A stretch of 8,132 nucleotides of DNA. Origin: an uncultured Prevotellaceae bacterium. GTDB lineage: Bacteria; Bacteroidota; Bacteroidia; Bacteroidales; Bacteroidaceae. A model generated the notes under the pieces. It was given only the letters and a program-made list of their open reading frames with translations, had not been told where the DNA came from and did not search any database. The translations under genes and the position numbers were made by a program. The stretch spans positions 1 through 8,132 of the forward strand of contig CAMOSA010000112.1 of the NCBI GenBank assembly GCA_946624335.1, written 5' to 3'. Below, piece after piece: positions 6,311-8,132 of this stretch. Positions within the stretch are counted from its first letter, which is position 1, and each line of letters starts with the position of its first letter.

Positions 6311-7060
6311 ATGAGCAAAGGCAAATTGGCCAAATTCGCTGATATGGCGGACTATCCTCACGTCTTCGAGTACCCTTTTTCGGTAGTCGAAGACGTGCCT
6401 TTTAACATGCGCGGCCACTGGCGTGAACAGTTTTTCAAGAACGACAACCCCATCGTCCTGGAGCTGGGCTGCGGCCGTGGCGAGTACGCCGTGGGACTGG
6501 CCCGCCGCTACCCCGACTGCAACTTCATCGGCGTCGACATCAAGGGCGCCCGTATGTGGAGCGGGGCCACCGAAGCCCTGAACGAAGGCTTGAAGAACGT
6601 CGCCTTCCTGCGCACCAACATCGAGATTATCGATCGCTTCTTTGCCCCCGACGAGGTCAACGAGATATGGCTCACCTTCTCCGACCCACAGATGAAGAAA
6701 GCCACTAAGCGCCTGTCATCAACCTACTTCCTCACCCGCTACCGCCGCTTCCTCGTCGACGGCGGAATCATCAATCTCAAGACCGACTCCAATTTCCTCT
6801 TCACCTACACGAAGTATGTATGTGAGGTGAATCACTTGCCTATGGAGTTTTGTGGTCCCCTCCCTTCCCAACCGATGGGAGCCCTCGCCATCCGCACCTA
6901 CTACGAGCAGCAGTGGCTCGCACGCGGCATCACCATCAAGTACCTCCGTTTCCGCCTGCCCGCCGAGGGAGAGCTTGTGGAACCTGACGTGGAGATACCT
7001 CTCGACGACTATCGCAGCTACAACCGCGACAAGCGCAGCTCGCTGAAGGTCAGCAAGTGA
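6311..7060 (+). CDS. trmB: tRNA (guanine-N7-)-methyltransferase
   Basis: The 249-residue cytoplasmic enzyme transfers a methyl group from S-adenosylmethionine to N7 of G46 in the variable loop of many tRNAs. It shows a class I methyltransferase fold. The SAM-binding loop LELGCGRGEY is at about 50-59, an acidic residue ends the second strand (Asp76 in GVDIKGARMW), RTN is at 101-103, and the TrmB-type catalytic segment is FSDPQMKKATKRL (123-135), where most other bacteria have PDPWxKKRHxKRR. A C-terminal IRTYYEQQWLARG segment is also family-like. I place the start at the ATG at 6311 (MSKGKLAKFADMADYPHVFEYP). A longer frame from a TTG at 6230 would overlap ilvE and be made of the low-complexity repeat. 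It lies 73 bases downstream of ilvE with no separate promoter seen, so expression from the ilvE promoter is likely. Confidence 0.92.
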   Translation: MSKGKLAKFADMADYPHVFEYPFSVVEDVPFNMRGHWREQFFKNDNPIVLELGCGRGEYAVGLARRYPDCNFIGVDIKGARMWSGATEALNEGLKNVAFLRTNIEIIDRFFAPDEVNEIWLTFSDPQMKKATKRLSSTYFLTRYRRFLVDGGIINLKTDSNFLFTYTKYVCEVNHLPMEFCGPLPSQPMGALAIRTYYEQQWLARGITIKYLRFRLPAEGELVEPDVEIPLDDYRSYNRDKRSSLKVSK

Positions 7061-7095
7061 CGCCCGCGCCTCCGTCATCGTCCTCCTCTTTAGTT

Positions 7096-7132
7096 CATGA
7101 ATGGCCATGAATATATTCATGACCCATTCGTG
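7096..7132. repeat. Nested palindrome built from CATGA repeats in a convergent gap
   Basis: A perfect 16-base palindrome, CATGAATATATTCATG, occupies 7106-7121. Flanking arms CATGAATGG (7096-7104) and CCATTCGTG (7124-7132) can also pair, with one G-U pair in RNA, giving a two-tier hairpin with a small internal asymmetry. TTCATGAA at 7094-7101 and CATGACCATT at 7141-7150 extend the cluster of related motifs. It lies between convergent trmB and the leftward membrane-protein gene. A structured 3' end, a protein-binding site or a small dispersed repeat are all possible. Confidence 0.7.
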
Positions 7133-7170
7133 CTTCTGTCCATGACCATTTAACCCACACCCTGAAAGAG

Positions 7171-7194
7171 TGCCCCGTCATCCCGAGAGGGGCA
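7171..7194 (-). terminator. Possible terminator hairpin for the leftward membrane-protein gene
   Basis: TGCCCC (7171-7176) and GGGGCA (7189-7194) form a six-pair GC-rich stem with a 12-base loop, starting 5 bases past the stop codon of the leftward gene. Read leftward, the hairpin is followed by CUCUUUC, a weak U-rich stretch. Read rightward, nothing U-rich follows, so it is unlikely to serve trmB. The long loop lowers confidence. Confidence 0.35.
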
Positions 7195-7198
7195 AGGA

Positions 7199-7873
7199 TC
7201 ATGGCTCATCAGCCTGTAAGAGCTCCTTACTACGTGCCAACTCCGTGAGCATGGCCGCATCTATCTCCTGCAGAGAGAGACGCACGTTCTGCATCCTTGA
7301 GTAGTAGACATTGAAAGCGGGCAGTTCATGGAGATAGCGCACATAATCCAGGATGGTAGCATCCAAATCGCCGTAGAAATGCCCATACACCAGATCGGCC
7401 ACGATCCGTTTCTGATCGATGACCTGAGCCGAGACGGTACGGTATTGTCTGGCATAAGCATAGAAATCATCGATGTGACCGATGAGCTCTACATTACCTA
7501 TGGTATTCAGTATCTCAGCCTTATACGTCTCCATACCGTTGTCGACATCCACCTGAACATATTCCGACAACGCACTGTTGATAAATGTCGTGACAACAGC
7601 CGTATCCACCCGCTCCAGCGTGTCGGCAAGGATAGCCAGATGAAGGATCATGGAAGTGGAGTCGATGATGTCATACAAGTCCTGGTACTCATGCAACTGC
7701 TGATGGGTACGCTCCATCTTTTCCACCGTCTGCCTGGCCAGCAGCTGCGCCGTCTGGGCACGTCTGCAGGCATTGATGCGGTTCTCAATGCCGAAAGTGA
7801 TGATGATACCCAGCGCCGTGGCGAGGAAGCCAGCCAGGAACGTCAGCCACCAAGATTTTGTTTCTTTCTTCAT
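7199..7873 (-). CDS. Membrane-anchored protein of unknown function, 224 residues
   Basis: I do not recognise this protein firmly. It starts MKKETKSWW, has one hydrophobic helix at about residues 8-28 (WWLTFLAGFLATALGIIITF) and no cleavable-signal pattern, so it looks anchored by its N terminus. The remaining ~195 residues are largely helical by composition, with a heptad-like Gln/Leu/Arg-rich stretch at about 40-65, where a short coiled coil is possible. A more conserved-looking segment, GMETYKAEILNTIGNVELIGHIDDFYAYARQ, follows in the middle. One anchor leading into a stretch like 'TYKxxLxxxGNxxLIxxxxxxFY' loosely recalls small uncharacterised Bacteroidetes membrane proteins such as those grouped as DUF6090, but this is only an impression. 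No enzyme motif is visible. It faces trmB tail to tail and has its own upstream -7-like box, so it is probably transcribed alone. Codon use resembles its neighbours. Confidence 0.75.
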   Translation of the reverse strand: MKKETKSWWLTFLAGFLATALGIIITFGIENRINACRRAQTAQLLARQTVEKMERTHQQLHEYQDLYDIIDSTSMILHLAILADTLERVDTAVVTTFINSALSEYVQVDVDNGMETYKAEILNTIGNVELIGHIDDFYAYARQYRTVSAQVIDQKRIVADLVYGHFYGDLDATILDYVRYLHELPAFNVYYSRMQNVRLSLQEIDAAMLTELARSKELLQADEP

Positions 7874-7925
7874 ACGATCAGGGTTGAAAGGACATAAAAA
7901 GACATTCTTTAGCCTTTTGAGCGCA

Positions 7926-7933
7926 CAAAATTA
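7926..7933 (-). promoter_or_regulatory. Possible -7 box for the leftward membrane-protein gene
   Basis: Read leftward, 7933 to 7926 is TAATTTTG, which fits TAnnTTTG, about 53 bases before the ATG at 7873. No clear TTTG lies 18-21 bases further upstream. The surrounding stretch, 7874-8056, is AT-rich and shows no other gene or structure that I can support. Confidence 0.35.
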
Positions 7934-8056
7934 AGCATTTTATCTTATAATGATGTGAATAAACGAGGAAAAAGGTCAAAGACAAGTCAAAAAAAGTTTA
8001 TATTTCCCATAAGGTCAAGAAATAGCCATATCATCATAGTCACATCTCCACGCCAA

Positions 8057-8132
8057 ACAAGCCTAGGGGTGTGAGCCAACAAGCCTAGGGGTGTGAGCCA
8101 ACAAGCCTAGGGGTGTGAGCCAACAAGCCTAG
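8057..8132. repeat. 22-base tandem repeat array, running off the right edge
   Basis: Exact 22-base units occupy 8057-8078, 8079-8100 and 8101-8122, and a fourth is cut after 10 bases by the window end. The unit opens ACAAGCCTAGG and ends GGTGTGAGCCA. The three full copies are identical. Just before the first unit GCCA is followed by an extra A, marking the array edge. Each unit contains the palindrome CCTAGG. With a period of 22, in-unit stops (TAG and TGA on the plus strand, TAG on the minus) fall in every frame within three units, so the array is noncoding on both strands. There are no unique spacers, so it is not a CRISPR array. Confidence 0.95.

Noticed and set aside
7328..7897. 189-residue rightward frame opposite the leftward membrane-protein gene
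   Set aside because: It is an antisense frame with no recognisable domain. The leftward frame has a clear membrane anchor and an upstream -7-like box, and ends next to a hairpin.
8057..8132. CRISPR array reading of the right-edge repeats
   Set aside because: The 22-base units abut with no unique spacers between them, and no cas gene is in the window.
8057..8132. Plasmid origin iterons
   Set aside because: The 22-base period fits iterons, but there is no rep gene in view and the neighbours are chromosomal housekeeping genes. It is kept only as an alternative explanation.

Overview
The window looks like chromosomal DNA of a Bacteroidales bacterium, most likely Prevotellaceae. Three things point there. 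Upstream regions carry the Bacteroidetes-type promoter (a TTTG-like -33 box and TAnnTTTG at -7) and no Shine-Dalgarno sequences. The proteins read as Bacteroides/Prevotella versions of their families (MutA, IlvE, TrmB with SDPQMKKATKRL, the AspT-like carrier). Coding DNA is rich in G/C-ending codons, while promoter regions are AT-rich. This placement is recognition from memory, not a database search.

Layout. The left edge holds the first 18 codons of a leftward methylmalonyl-CoA mutase small subunit gene (mutA). It diverges from a rightward gene for a 614-residue ABC half-exporter, and each gene has its own promoter in the shared 206-base gap. A second rightward block has its own -7 box: an AspT/YidE-type carrier with central TrkA_C domains, then 7 bases later cysQ (pAp phosphatase), then xseB (exonuclease VII small subunit) after 33 bases. 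A promoter follows, then ilvE (branched-chain aminotransferase) and trmB (tRNA m7G46 methyltransferase). These two are separated by 73 bases almost filled with a 9-base CTATAG-containing repeat. trmB converges on a leftward gene for a 224-residue membrane-anchored protein of unknown function, and the gap between them contains a nested palindrome and a possible terminator. The right edge runs into a 22-base tandem array that continues past the window.

How the genes work together. Most are housekeeping genes (sulfur-nucleotide recycling, DNA repair, amino-acid synthesis, tRNA modification) that share transcription units rather than one pathway. The tight carrier-cysQ pair is the most suggestive functional link. 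I see no defence system, phage, conjugative element, CRISPR array or RNA gene. The unusual signals are in noncoding DNA: the 22-base array, the 9-base repeat that includes the ilvE stop codon, the CATGA palindrome cluster, and an exact 12-base duplication that gives ilvE two in-frame start codons.
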